64,000 bases of DNA from JARRQJ01 sp963761035 (GTDB taxonomy: Bacteria; Pseudomonadota; Gammaproteobacteria; DRLM01). Below are positions 17,572 through 26,261 of this stretch, one piece after another. Under the pieces are notes generated by a model. That model searched no databases and was not told the DNA's origin. It saw nothing but the letters and a program-made list of their open reading frames with translations. The stretch spans positions 2,046,001 to 2,110,000 of the forward strand of contig CAVXFH010000002.1 in assembly GCA_963761035.1 (NCBI GenBank). The letters run 5' to 3'. Both the position numbers and the translations under genes were made by a program. The first letter of the stretch is position 1. Each line of letters opens with the position of its first letter.

Positions 17572-17754
17572 GAAATAGCGAATAAAGCGGAACGGGGTAG
17601 CCGGCAGAGCTGGCGTGCCGGGCGCGCGCTGGAAGGGTTGAATCTCAGGGTCCTCGACCGATTGGAGTACGACTATGGCATGCCTTGCTAGCCGCTACTA
17701 TTGAAACAAGATTATAACACCTGACTACCTCGGGCAAGAAGCAACATCGGGTAA

Positions 17755-18342
17755 CTATTCCTGGCCTCCGTGTTCGCGCAGCAAAGCCACAACGTCCTGG
17801 TGGCCACGCCACGCCGCATTATGTAACGGTGTAAAGCCGTTCTTGTCTCTGGCATTGACGTCGGCCTTATTTGCCAACAACAAAGCTGCTACAACCTTGT
17901 GGCCCGAAAATGACGCAGAGTGTAAAGGAGTTGCGCCGTTATTATCCTTGGCATTGACTTCGGCTTGATGGGCAAGAAGCAATTCCGCGACATCTTTATG
18001 ACCGCTCCACGCCGCATTGTGCAAAGGGGTAAAGCCGCGTTTGTCCCTGGCGTTGACGTCCGCTTTATTAGCCAACAGTAATTCCACTATATCCTTGTGG
18101 TTCGTAGCAACCGCAACATGTAAGGGTGTATGGCCGTCATTGTCTCTGGCGGAAACCAGGGCAGGAATTCCACTGAGTAATGTCTGTACGATAGCGACAT
18201 CCCCGTTCTTCGCCGCCTGGAATATATCCTCCGTGGGTCCTGCAGCGACGACGTGCAGTGTGAATCCCCATACAAACAACGCCCAACGCATGAGAATCGA
18301 AACTTTCCTAACAATGGTTTTAGCGGTCATTATCAATTCCAT
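17755..18342 (-). CDS. Exported ankyrin-repeat protein
   Basis: A 195-residue protein with a hydrophobic segment at about 15-34 that acts as signal peptide or anchor, followed by about four and a half ankyrin repeats. The repeat pattern 'G-TPLH-A---GH-DVV-LLL-N-ADVNARD' occurs at about 67, 100, 133 and 166. Ankyrin repeats bind proteins, so a periplasmic scaffold or inhibitor role is likely. The start could be Met1, Met5 or Met18. Repeats 2-4 are nearly identical in DNA, suggesting recent internal duplication. Confidence 0.85.
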   Translation of the reverse strand: MELIMTAKTIVRKVSILMRWALFVWGFTLHVVAAGPTEDIFQAAKNGDVAIVQTLLSGIPALVSARDNDGHTPLHVAVATNHKDIVELLLANKADVNARDKRGFTPLHNAAWSGHKDVAELLLAHQAEVNAKDNNGATPLHSASFSGHKVVAALLLANKADVNARDKNGFTPLHNAAWRGHQDVVALLREHGGQE

Positions 18343-18884
18343 AAGGTCCTATAAAGAAAACACCTAGAGCAACACGCAATTTGAAGATTGTAGTTCATCG
18401 GCGGGAGCACAAGTTAATGTTGTCGAGAATTGATAAAAGCGAAACTATCGCATTATGCGGCAAGTCCAGTCATATGGTCTGCTTCAAAGAGCGACTAAGC
18501 AGATTTATCCATCAGCAAAGCATCGATTAATCAGTTATTGAGGCACTTAACTCAGAGTAAGGCTTTGCTCTCTCAGCATAAGGGAAATCTTAGTTGGATG
18601 ATAGTGGGAATTGAGCTCTTCAATAACAATAAGTTGACTGTCCTGATTGGCCCGGTAGGCTGTTGGTGAATAGAACGATGAGTTGACGGACGATTAGATA
18701 ATCGAAAAGATGAGCATCAACGTATTTCTCGCACTCTTTGAGAATTATCTTTATTCTTGACACCCGCGCGGGTACTTTGATTTAACAAGTCGAGACTAAT
18801 AGGGATTCTCGAGAGCAATAGTATTCATAACGGAAGACCTTAAATTGGCGCCAATCAGCTTGCCCATCGATTCGGAGTCATATC
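18343..18884. other. Intergenic interval, nothing recognised
   Basis: About 540 bp between divergent genes. No coding frame, clear repeat or strong hairpin was found by eye. Confidence 0.4.
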
Positions 18885-19586
18885 ATGCGAATTTGGGATA
18901 TCAGTCCGGGATATTTGAACCGCCAAAGCCTCCTCGGCGAGCACCGTGAATTGCATGGTATCGTGTCAATCATTGTAAATAAGAAGAAGGGATATTTTCA
19001 TCACCCTGAGACCGTGCGATGGAACGGCTATGGGTGGGCTTTAAGGCAACGTCACAGGACCCTGACTGCGGAAATGTCGCTGAGAGGTTATAGTGACCGC
19101 TCTCCCGTTATTACCCGTACAAAAAACGGTATTTGGCCAGATACCTATATTGACGAACCCTTCCAGCAGTTCAAAATACTCGAGAACAAATATCGGAATA
19201 AGGAACAGGGGCGTATACCATTACCAAAGAATGCTCAGGAATTGTGGAGGCATCATAAGTATTCCGTGCTTGCGCGCGACGTAAATCTCTACCGCAAATT
19301 GGGTAAGGACATTTCTGGAATGAAACCTCATCATGACTTTTCAGGATTAGCGGAAATGTTAACTGTATTATTGAGGAGGCAGCCAACTGGCGGTGGAATT
19401 AAAAACGCATTGCAACATATGTGGGGCTATGTAACCGGTGATCCATCTTGCAAAAAGGCCGATATTAATTTCTGGTCATCGACCAGATTGCTGAAGGAGA
19501 CGCAGAGAAGGGCAATGGCAACGAAGGATTCATATATCACCGCTTCAACCGCATTAAGTGAGCTGATGGTCTGGATAGATATCTGA
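18885..19586 (+). CDS. Pyrimidine-dimer DNA glycosylase-like protein with DUF1722 domain
   Basis: A 233-residue protein. Residues 1-75 match the pyrimidine-dimer glycosylase/endonuclease V fold: MRIWDISP, LLGEHRELHG and HRTLTAEMSLRGY. Glu22 in GEHREL corresponds to the catalytic Glu23 of T4 endonuclease V (AEYREL). The T4 enzyme uses its N-terminal amino group after Met removal; here residue 2 is Arg, which usually blocks Met removal, so the chemistry needs checking. Residues 125-205 look like DUF1722 (KYSVLARDVNLYRKLG, then GIKNALQHMWGYV). The combination suggests UV-damage repair. Confidence 0.75.
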   Translation: MRIWDISPGYLNRQSLLGEHRELHGIVSIIVNKKKGYFHHPETVRWNGYGWALRQRHRTLTAEMSLRGYSDRSPVITRTKNGIWPDTYIDEPFQQFKILENKYRNKEQGRIPLPKNAQELWRHHKYSVLARDVNLYRKLGKDISGMKPHHDFSGLAEMLTVLLRRQPTGGGIKNALQHMWGYVTGDPSCKKADINFWSSTRLLKETQRRAMATKDSYITASTALSELMVWIDI

Positions 19587-19704
19587 CCAGCCAGATTGTG
19601 TGCAAGACCTTGAGGGTTGCGGGTCGACGCCTCCCCGCTTGAATAGTCGGCGTCGATATATACAACAATGCCCTGATTATGAAACCTAGTGTTCGGCGTG
19701 GCCC

Positions 19705-20157
19705 CTAATTCATTGCGAAAATCGATGCGTTCAGCAAGGAGGCGAAGACCGCCCAGGCGGCATACGGCATGAAGAGCAATGCCGACACGTGTTCCCTGCG
19801 CCATGACGCGGCGATGAAGGCGAGGATGGTTACGAGCATTAACAGAATAACGATAAGCGCGATACCCATCTGGCGAGCCCCGAAAAACGTCGGCGACCAC
19901 AGGAAGTTCAGGGCCAGTTGTACCCACCACAACTTCATAGGCAATCCCGCGCGGTCGTGATGCCAGACATGCCAACCCGCGATTGCGATGAGAACGTAGA
20001 TTGCCGACCACATCGGAGGGAATATCCAATTCGGCGGGGTGAATGCCGGTTTGGCCAGTTGCGCGTACCATTCACCAGGCAGGGTCACGAAGCCAATAGC
20101 AAACCCGCCGCCTAGAACCAGCACGAGAAACAAGAACAACGAAAGGCGAAGTGTCAT
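19705..20157 (-). CDS. tspO: TspO/MBR-family membrane protein
   Basis: A 150-residue five-helix membrane protein. WYAQLAKPAFTPPNWIFPPMW is the family's hallmark Trp-Pro-rich stretch; later come AIYVLIAIAGWHVWH and LWWVQLALNFLWSPTFF. TspO proteins bind porphyrins and cholesterol-like ligands and affect tetrapyrrole flux or stress responses. The length is normal. It is monocistronic. Confidence 0.95.
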   Translation of the reverse strand: MTLRLSLFLFLVLVLGGGFAIGFVTLPGEWYAQLAKPAFTPPNWIFPPMWSAIYVLIAIAGWHVWHHDRAGLPMKLWWVQLALNFLWSPTFFGARQMGIALIVILLMLVTILAFIAASWRREHVSALLFMPYAAWAVFASLLNASIFAMN

Positions 20158-20479
20158 GCGACTTCTCCTGTTCTTGCTCGGACGGCGCCTCTGATTAAAC
20201 TGCGGGCTCCGACAAAATGCCCGGCCCTTTAGCTAGGTGGGCCTCGCCGACCCCGCTTGCGGACCAAGTTTGCTTGACGGCTACCTTAATTGTCAAAGCC
20301 CCCAAACTCGGAATAACTCTTTACCTGTGGGTAGCGAAATCCATAAATGGGCAACAACCAAGATGAGGATCAGTGTATTATCGTTTTAAAGTGAATCCTT
20401 TGCGGCGGGGCCCGTTCCGGGGTTTTTGCCAGAGGGTTTTGACTGTGGTCTTCGGGTGCCTATAGTGCCAATATTCAAC
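20158..20479. other. Intergenic interval, nothing recognised
   Basis: About 320 bp between divergent tspO and the small exported protein gene. No gene or clear regulatory motif was seen. Confidence 0.35.
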
Positions 20480-20857
20480 ATGCGTTTAATCGTCTTCATT
20501 GCGGCTGGGCTATTCTTTACTTCGGTATTTGCTGATAGCTATACCTCTCCTTCAGGCTATCTGCAAATCGTCGGCTACAAGTTCCAAGTCACAAATCACG
20601 GCGGGAAACCTGAAATCACCGTATCGGGAAGCTTCGAGGCTTTAGCCGATTGCAGCGGGGCGACCGTGTTGTTCGATGTGTTGGACCGCCGCGGCACTAA
20701 GCTCGGAACGTACAAAATTACCTATGGCCCGTTCTATCGCCACGATGGAGGAGAACTTGCCCCGGGCACGTATACGCCGCAGGCCGGCGATGCCAGCAAT
20801 GTTACCGCCGCGGATCATATCGCTGTTGCTGAGGCAGAGTGCATTAAACGTCACTAA
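20480..20857 (+). CDS. Small exported protein, unknown function
   Basis: A 125-residue protein if read from the ATG at 20480, which gives a clean signal peptide (MRLIVFIAAGLFFTSVFA). An in-frame ATG at 20426 would add 18 residues that spoil the signal. The mature part seems beta-rich with a Cys near the middle (ALADCSG) and one near the end (AEAECIK), possibly a disulfide. I recognise no family. The nirK-like pseudogene begins immediately after its stop. Confidence 0.55.
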   Translation: MRLIVFIAAGLFFTSVFADSYTSPSGYLQIVGYKFQVTNHGGKPEITVSGSFEALADCSGATVLFDVLDRRGTKLGTYKITYGPFYRHDGGELAPGTYTPQAGDASNVTAADHIAVAEAECIKRH

Positions 20858-20859
20858 AC

Positions 20860-21371
20860 TTCGCGGATACACCAAGGCCTATCCGAAGCCGGATCGAGAA
20901 TATGTTCTGGGTGAAGGCCAGTATTTCCCCAATGCCGATGACGACAAGGGCATGCTGGTCAACGAGGGCTGGACTAATTCGCTGATCAACGGCAAGATCT
21001 TCCACTATGATCCGGTGTACGATCCCAACGCCAGCCAGGTTCTGGAGGCCAAGCCGGGCGAGCGGGTGCGCATCTACTTCGTCAACGCCAACATCAATAT
21101 GCCGGCGGCCTTTCATCCCATTGCTGGCATCTGAGACCGGGTCTATATTGACGGGAATCCGAAGAATGTGTTGTATGGTGTACAGACCTACAACGTAGCC
21201 GTCGCCGAAGCTGATACGTTTGACATCGTGTCACCGGCAGATCACCCCACCAATAACGCCATCGTCGATCACACCATGAGTGCCGCCCTGCGCCGCGCGA
21301 TCACCGTACTCATGAACAAACCCGATGCGAATCCGCAGGCAGGCAAGGGTGACAATATCTTAATCCGCTAA
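20860..21371 (+). pseudogene. Broken copper nitrite reductase-like (multicopper oxidase) gene
   Basis: The frame reads as the C-terminal half of a NirK-type protein: YTKAYPKPDREYVLGEGQYF, then NGKIFHYDP, AKPGERVRIYFVNANINMPA, FHPIAGI, a TGA stop, DRVYIDGNPKNVLYGVQTYN, then NNAIVDHTMSAALRRA and a final TAA. In NirK proteins the residue before DRVY is commonly aromatic, so TGG to TGA is the simplest explanation for the stop. FH and VDH contribute copper ligands in the family. The first cupredoxin domain and the start are missing. The gene is therefore a truncated relic. Confidence 0.75.
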
Positions 21372-21595
21372 TTTGGAAATCGCTGCGAAGTAATCAAGGG
21401 GGGGAAATTATCCCCCTTGTCTATTTCTAGGTTATTAGGGTCCAAACGATAGGAGATGGTGTCTAGATAAAAAAGGTAGCGCATTGGCGTGGATCCATGC
21501 GGCATTTTGTCGCATTCAATCGAAAAATAAATTAGGTAGACTTGATGCGCCGTTGCGCAAGCCGCTGGCCAATATCGCCACCGAGGAATCAACTA

Positions 21596-22654
21596 ATGAA
21601 GAACGGAACCGCCGAAAAGAGAGCACCCATGCCCATGCTGGACAGTCCAAATACTCACGCTGTCGCCCGCAATATAGGGATAGCAAGTATCATCGGCGCC
21701 GCGCTTCTCATGCCTTCAATCGCGCTCGCCTGCGCGAGCTGTGGCTGCACCTTGAGTTCGGATTTCCTCAGCCAGGGATTATCAGCGACGCATGGCTTCA
21801 TGTTCGACCTCCGTTACGACTATCTCAATCAAAATCAGTTACGCACCGGCACCGGCACCATCTCTTCGGTTGCCGCGAGCAAAGTGGACAATGGGGACAA
21901 GGAAGTGGAGAGGTACACTAAAAATAATTATCTAACACTGGGAATGGATTATATATTCAACCGCGACTGGAGCATCAACGTACAGGTGCCTTACATCGAT
22001 CGCAAACACAGTACCTTGGGCACAGGTTCGGATGGGATTAACCCCGGTGACGAGGCATACGATTCCGATACATCCAATCTTGGCGACGTGAAGATTGTCG
22101 GGAGATATCTCGGGTTTACGCCGCAGCACAATTTCGGCGTTATGTTCGGTCTTAAGCTACCTACCGGCAGCCATTCGCAGACGGGGACATCGACTGATCC
22201 GGCAACCCTTGGAGAGGTCGCCGATATAGACCCGGGATTGCAGCCCGGCACGGGGTCCACGGATGTCATAGCGGGGGTCAATTATTTCGATTCACTGAGC
22301 CGGAATTGGGATTACTTTATGCAAGCGATCTACCAAACGGCGGTTGCGCATCGCTCCGGATATAAACCTGGGGACGGATTCAATCTCAATCTGGGGCTGC
22401 GTTATATGGAATATACGAGCGTGATACCGCAGCTGCAATTAAACGTGCGCCACGTGCAAACCGATTCCGGCGTTCTGGCGGACACGGTGAGTACCGGCGG
22501 CACGTTGACCTACCTGACCCCGGGCCTCATAGTCAAAATAACCAATAACGCCTCACTCTACGGATTTTTGCAGTTACCCATCTACCAGGATCTCACCGGA
22601 ATTCAGCTCGCCCCGCGTTATATCGCCTCCGTCGGAGCGCATTTTGCTTTTTGA
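21596..22654 (+). CDS. Outer-membrane beta-barrel protein with Cys-rich mature N-terminus
   Basis: A 352-residue protein from the ATG at 21596, which has GAGGAA at the right distance; upstream in-frame starts would lengthen the leader without purpose. The signal peptide ends at about SIALA, so the mature protein starts CASCGCTLSSDF. The rest alternates as beta strands and ends AHFAF, the terminal Phe expected of outer-membrane barrels. The CxxCxC motif at the mature N-terminus could bind metal or be a redox target. The convergent TlpA-type thioredoxin gene ends 26 bp downstream. Related barrel proteins occur near copper or thioredoxin genes; the substrate is unknown. Confidence 0.75.
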   Translation: MKNGTAEKRAPMPMLDSPNTHAVARNIGIASIIGAALLMPSIALACASCGCTLSSDFLSQGLSATHGFMFDLRYDYLNQNQLRTGTGTISSVAASKVDNGDKEVERYTKNNYLTLGMDYIFNRDWSINVQVPYIDRKHSTLGTGSDGINPGDEAYDSDTSNLGDVKIVGRYLGFTPQHNFGVMFGLKLPTGSHSQTGTSTDPATLGEVADIDPGLQPGTGSTDVIAGVNYFDSLSRNWDYFMQAIYQTAVAHRSGYKPGDGFNLNLGLRYMEYTSVIPQLQLNVRHVQTDSGVLADTVSTGGTLTYLTPGLIVKITNNASLYGFLQLPIYQDLTGIQLAPRYIASVGAHFAF

Positions 22655-22680
22655 CCGGGGTATCGCTGCATGGGCGGAGA

Positions 22681-23214
22681 TCATTGACCAACTGAAGTCA
22701 GCAGCGGCGTCACGATATTTTCGAGCAAGTCAGGGTCGATGCTGGGAGGACCCACGCCGCCGTCCTTACGCAATATGCCCCGGCGGTCGATGATGAACGT
22801 CATGGGTAGACGCCAGATGCGTCCGTAGCCGCTGTAATCCGCATTTCGCTGAAATGCGGCCGGATAGGTGTAATTCTTCATGATCTGATACACCTTGGCG
22901 TCGTCCTCGGGGTCGTCCATGCTGATCGCCAAAATGCGCAAGCCCTCGCCTTGATGTTTTTTATAATAGGCTTCCATCGCCGGCATCTCTTTCCGGCAGG
23001 GCTCGCACCAAGACGCCCAGAAATTTACGATCACAACTTTGCCGGCGTCCGCGGCGAGGCTAAACACCTTGCCGTCGATCGTCTTCGCCTCGAGCGCGGG
23101 GGCGGCCTTGCCCACTTCCAAAGAGGCGTGGGCCCGAGGCAGCATAGCGCTTAATAAAAATGCCGCGAACACGAAATACAGCCCCTTTTTAAGTTTCAGT
23201 GCATTCATTAGCAA
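22681..23214 (-). CDS. TlpA-family thiol:disulfide reductase
   Basis: A 177-residue periplasmic thioredoxin-like protein. It has a signal peptide or anchor at about 8-30, then the thioredoxin fold with VIVNFWASWCEPCRKEMP holding the CEPC redox pair, and a cis-Pro region near RLPMTFIIDRRG. TlpA/ResA-type proteins reduce cysteines of apocytochromes or copper proteins. It converges with the CASCGC barrel gene and stands near the dihaem peroxidase. Confidence 0.92.
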   Translation of the reverse strand: MLMNALKLKKGLYFVFAAFLLSAMLPRAHASLEVGKAAPALEAKTIDGKVFSLAADAGKVVIVNFWASWCEPCRKEMPAMEAYYKKHQGEGLRILAISMDDPEDDAKVYQIMKNYTYPAAFQRNADYSGYGRIWRLPMTFIIDRRGILRKDGGVGPPSIDPDLLENIVTPLLTSVGQ

Positions 23215-23346
23215 ACCCCCTTTCCAAGGTTAATTATATTGGAAAAATGATTCAGAAGGCGATCGGCAATCGGCACTCCTATCAGTCAGGCACGCAAAAA
23301 TATGCAAGGATCTAAAACTAATATTTCCCGTTTTACAGATAAAAAG

Positions 23347-23538
23347 TCATCGCGTCGTAGTAGTCGTACTAGAACCTATCTCATCCATGGTCGCTCCTGT
23401 TTGCCGAGCCTCCAATCGATGACAGCGGGCGGATGTGGCGCCGTCAAGCGAATGTTGCACGCGAGGCGCGTTGAAATAATCCCGGAATGACTCCAATTTC
23501 CGCGCCGGATCGGCTGCGCTGTTGATGATCGCGATCAT
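23347..23538 (-). pseudogene. Integrase-core transposase C-terminal remnant
   Basis: On the minus strand the frame reads KLESFRDYFNAPRVQHSLDG followed by an Arg-rich tail. 'LE-FRDYFN--RVH-SL-G-TP' is typical of the end of IS3/IS481-type integrase cores. Nothing of the upstream catalytic domain is visible, so it is a short relic. It lies in the 414-bp gap before the peroxidase gene. Confidence 0.45.
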
Positions 23539-23628
23539 AACAAAGGGTTCCGTTTACATGAGATTAGAATCAGTCTAGAATGCGGCTCGTTAAAGCGATG
23601 GGCAATTCAGTCACGGAAGGAGTTGAAT

Positions 23629-24741
23629 ATGGGCACGACAAAATGCGGAAGCCTTGCGGGGCCTGGAAATAGGATATCTCAGCGGAGGCAAGAAAAGAGA
23701 CCGGGTAATTTCAAATCACGGTTAACGCCGATCATGGCGGCCACGTTGATTCTGATGGCGGGTCTGGTCGCGTTCACGCCAAGCTATGCAGACGACTTGT
23801 CCGCCTGGAAGCTCCCCGCGGTTCCCATCCCCAAGGACAACCCGCAGTCCGCGGCCAAGATTGCGCTGGGTCGCCAGTTGTCATTCGACCCCCGTTTGTC
23901 CAAGAACGATTCCATGAGCTGCGCCGGCTGCCATCTCCCCTTCGCCGGCGGCGGCGGCCATACCGCGCGGGCCTTCGGCCATGGCGGCGAACTCGGACGC
24001 TGGGCGCCTACCTGGGATAATTCCGGTTATTCCACCACGTTATTCTGGGACGGCCGGGCCGCCTCCCTGGAAGAGCAGACAGGCGCCCTTGCGGGTCACA
24101 TGGGGCCGATCAGCGCCCCGGGCGAGATGGCTGGTGACGTCAACGAAGTGGTCAAGAAGCTTAATGCCATCCCGGCGTACAAAAAGGCCTTCAATCAGGC
24201 CTTCGGCGAAGACGCCACGGCGGAGAACATCGCCAAGGCGATTGCGTCTTACGAGCGCACCCTGGTCGCCACCCGCTCGCCCTTCCAGCGCTATGTGAAC
24301 GGCGATGCCAAGGCGCTGTCCGCCGCCGCCAAGCGCGGTTTCGATCTTTTCCAGACCAAGGCCCTGTGCGTCACCTGCCACTCAGCTCCGCTGCTGACGG
24401 ATAACGACTTCCATGACATCGGCGTGCCCCAAGTCGGTCCGCTGGCCGAGGACAACGGCCGCTACGATGTCACCAAGAAAGACGAAGACAAACGCAAGTT
24501 CAAGACGCCGACCCTGTACAACTCCGCCTCGCTGCTCTTTTATATGCATGACGGTGCCCTGTCGACCCTCAAGCAGGTGGTGGAGCATTACAACGTGGGG
24601 GGCAACCCTAAGGATAAGAATCAGGATCCCCTGATCACGCCGCTCAAGCTCACCGAGCGGGAACAGGCGGATCTTATCGCGTTCATGAAAAGCTTGACCG
24701 ACGAGAGTCTAAATCGCGTATCGCGGCCCTCATTGCCCTAA
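23629..24741 (+). CDS. Dihaem cytochrome c peroxidase, MauG/CcpA family
   Basis: A 370-residue periplasmic protein. I chose the ATG at 23629 because GGAAGGAG lies six bases upstream. A signal peptide runs to about residue 54 (SYADD). Haem sites are CAGCH (about 98-102) in the peroxidatic domain and CVTCH (about 247-251) in the electron-transferring domain. Further family blocks are GRQLSFDPRLS, TPTLYNSASLLFYMHDGAL and FMKSLT near the C-terminus. It would reduce H2O2 with electrons from a cytochrome or cupredoxin, or act like MauG on a protein. A strong hairpin follows. It is one of several c-type cytochromes in the window. Confidence 0.92.
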   Translation: MGTTKCGSLAGPGNRISQRRQEKRPGNFKSRLTPIMAATLILMAGLVAFTPSYADDLSAWKLPAVPIPKDNPQSAAKIALGRQLSFDPRLSKNDSMSCAGCHLPFAGGGGHTARAFGHGGELGRWAPTWDNSGYSTTLFWDGRAASLEEQTGALAGHMGPISAPGEMAGDVNEVVKKLNAIPAYKKAFNQAFGEDATAENIAKAIASYERTLVATRSPFQRYVNGDAKALSAAAKRGFDLFQTKALCVTCHSAPLLTDNDFHDIGVPQVGPLAEDNGRYDVTKKDEDKRKFKTPTLYNSASLLFYMHDGALSTLKQVVEHYNVGGNPKDKNQDPLITPLKLTEREQADLIAFMKSLTDESLNRVSRPSLP

Positions 24742-24756
24742 GCGACTTCGCAGCAA

Positions 24757-24795
24757 AACGAACCCGCCTTTTTTCACCTAGGAGGCGGGTTCGTT
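24757..24795 (+). terminator. Strong hairpin after peroxidase gene
   Basis: AACGAACCCGCC (24757-24768) pairs perfectly over 12 bp with GGCGGGTTCGTT (24784-24795). The loop starts with six T, and no T-run follows the stem, so it is a strong hairpin but not a textbook terminator. Confidence 0.6.
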
Positions 24796-24990
24796 GCTAT
24801 CCGGGCATCTATTTCCTTTATTCCTAACCGTAGCTATTCAGTTATTATATTTATTCAATATTCTTAAGCATTCGCCGGTTTGAACAAAATGATGTTGAAT
24901 TTTGGAAGGATCCTTCGTACGGTGTCGCCCACTCTTGAAATTGTCGAAATAGTCTAGTCGCTGAGTAACCGCTGATCGGGGAGAAATACA

Positions 24991-26103
24991 ATGAACAATA
25001 AGCTACTTGCAATCGGGATTGCCGCCGCCTTAGCGGTGCCTTTCGCGGCCCAAGCCGGCGTTGAAGTCTATGGCGATGCCCGTGCCTCCGTGGATTTCGC
25101 CACCAACAAGGCGAAGACCGGCGAGGAAAATACTATTAGCCTGTCCAGCAACTATTCCTATATCGGGTTCAAGGGTGATGAGGATGTGGGGGGTGGCATG
25201 TCCGCTGTGTGGCAGTTGGAAGAGGGCGTTGCGTTTGATACGAATGGTTCTACCATCACGGACGTCAATGGTGATACTGTAACCCTATCGACCTTTAGCC
25301 CTCGACAAAGCTTCATTGGGATCGCCGGCGGTTTCGGTACGGTGCTGGGCGGGAATCTCCTTACGCCCTATCGCAGCGCCACCGAGAGGCTGGATCCTTT
25401 CCATAGTACCCGCGCTGATTTCAACGCCATCATCGGCAGTTTTCCCGGCGTCGCGGGCGGCACGGGTTTGCTAAATGATGAAAGCTACACGAACAATACC
25501 CTTGCCTATATGACGCCGGATATGAATGGGTTCAGTGCGTCCTTGGCGTTTGTCCTAGCCGATGCCAGTACAGGGAATGACACTCTTGCGGGCAGAACAT
25601 CGGCGACAAAGGATAAAAATGCCTATAGCTTGAGCGCCGGCTATACTAACGGTCCTATCTTTACCACTGCCGCTTTTGAGTCGCTGAATAAGTTCGGTCT
25701 CGGCGCCCCCGGGAAAGATGTCACGGCCTGGAAGATCGGCGGCAGCTACACCATCAAGGACACCACCACCATCGGCGCCTTGTATGAAAATATCGATGCG
25801 GGCGGTACCACTGGCAATCGCAATGCCTGGTCTATCAGCATAGACCATCAGATGGGATTCACTACTCTGAAGGCCGCCTATAACGTGGCGGATAATACCG
25901 GCCTCGCTAACACCGGCGCCGATCAGTTCTCCCTGGGGATATCACAAGCCTTGACTAAGAACACCGAGGTGTATGCACTCTACACGCAAGTGGGCAACGA
26001 TTCCGGCGCCGCCTACAGCCTGGATAACACGCCGGGCGTGGTGACTGGCAAAGACATGGCCGCCATCTCCGTGGGCATCACCCACATGTTCTCGTCCAAA
26101 TAA
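24991..26103 (+). CDS. General porin, Gram-negative trimeric type
   Basis: A 370-residue outer-membrane protein. The signal peptide ends at about residue 22 (AAQAGVEVYG), and the mature start VEVYGDARASVDF is typical of 16-strand general porins. Later blocks YIGFKGDEDVGGGMSAVWQLE and the RQSFIGIAGGFGTVLGGN block are hallmark porin strands. The sequence ends ITHMFSSK, so the usual terminal Phe is displaced by four residues. GGGGAG precedes the ATG. Terminators lie between it and the convergent second porin. Confidence 0.93.
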   Translation: MNNKLLAIGIAAALAVPFAAQAGVEVYGDARASVDFATNKAKTGEENTISLSSNYSYIGFKGDEDVGGGMSAVWQLEEGVAFDTNGSTITDVNGDTVTLSTFSPRQSFIGIAGGFGTVLGGNLLTPYRSATERLDPFHSTRADFNAIIGSFPGVAGGTGLLNDESYTNNTLAYMTPDMNGFSASLAFVLADASTGNDTLAGRTSATKDKNAYSLSAGYTNGPIFTTAAFESLNKFGLGAPGKDVTAWKIGGSYTIKDTTTIGALYENIDAGGTTGNRNAWSISIDHQMGFTTLKAAYNVADNTGLANTGADQFSLGISQALTKNTEVYALYTQVGNDSGAAYSLDNTPGVVTGKDMAAISVGITHMFSSK

Positions 26104-26127
26104 CAACACAGCGCTATGAAACTGAAC

Positions 26128-26152
26128 GGGCACCTCGGGCGCCCATTTTTTT
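26128..26152 (+). terminator. Rho-independent terminator of the general porin gene
   Basis: A GC-rich stem (GGGC with GCCC, 26128-26144) is followed by ATTTTTTT. It starts about 25 bp after the porin stop. Confidence 0.65.
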
Positions 26153-26162
26153 CAAGAAAAAA

Positions 26163-26184
26163 AGATCCGCGCTAAGGCGGATCT
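26163..26184 (-). terminator. Rho-independent terminator of the convergent porin gene
   Basis: On the minus strand AGATCCGC-CTTAGC-GCGGATCT forms a perfect 8-bp stem followed by a run of eight T. It is the natural end of the gene at 26262-27296. Confidence 0.8.
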
Positions 26185-26261
26185 CGGGAGGGTGAAAAAT
26201 CAAGCGCCGTCCTTGGCGCCCGGGATGTTCTGGATATGTCAGTACCTTGTGTTTTGAGCGG

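Noticed and set aside
20860..21371. Selenocysteine or recoded TGA in the nirK-like frame
   Set aside because: The position aligns with an aromatic residue in NirK, no selenocysteine insertion element is apparent, and the start and first domain of the gene are missing, so it is better explained as a pseudogene.
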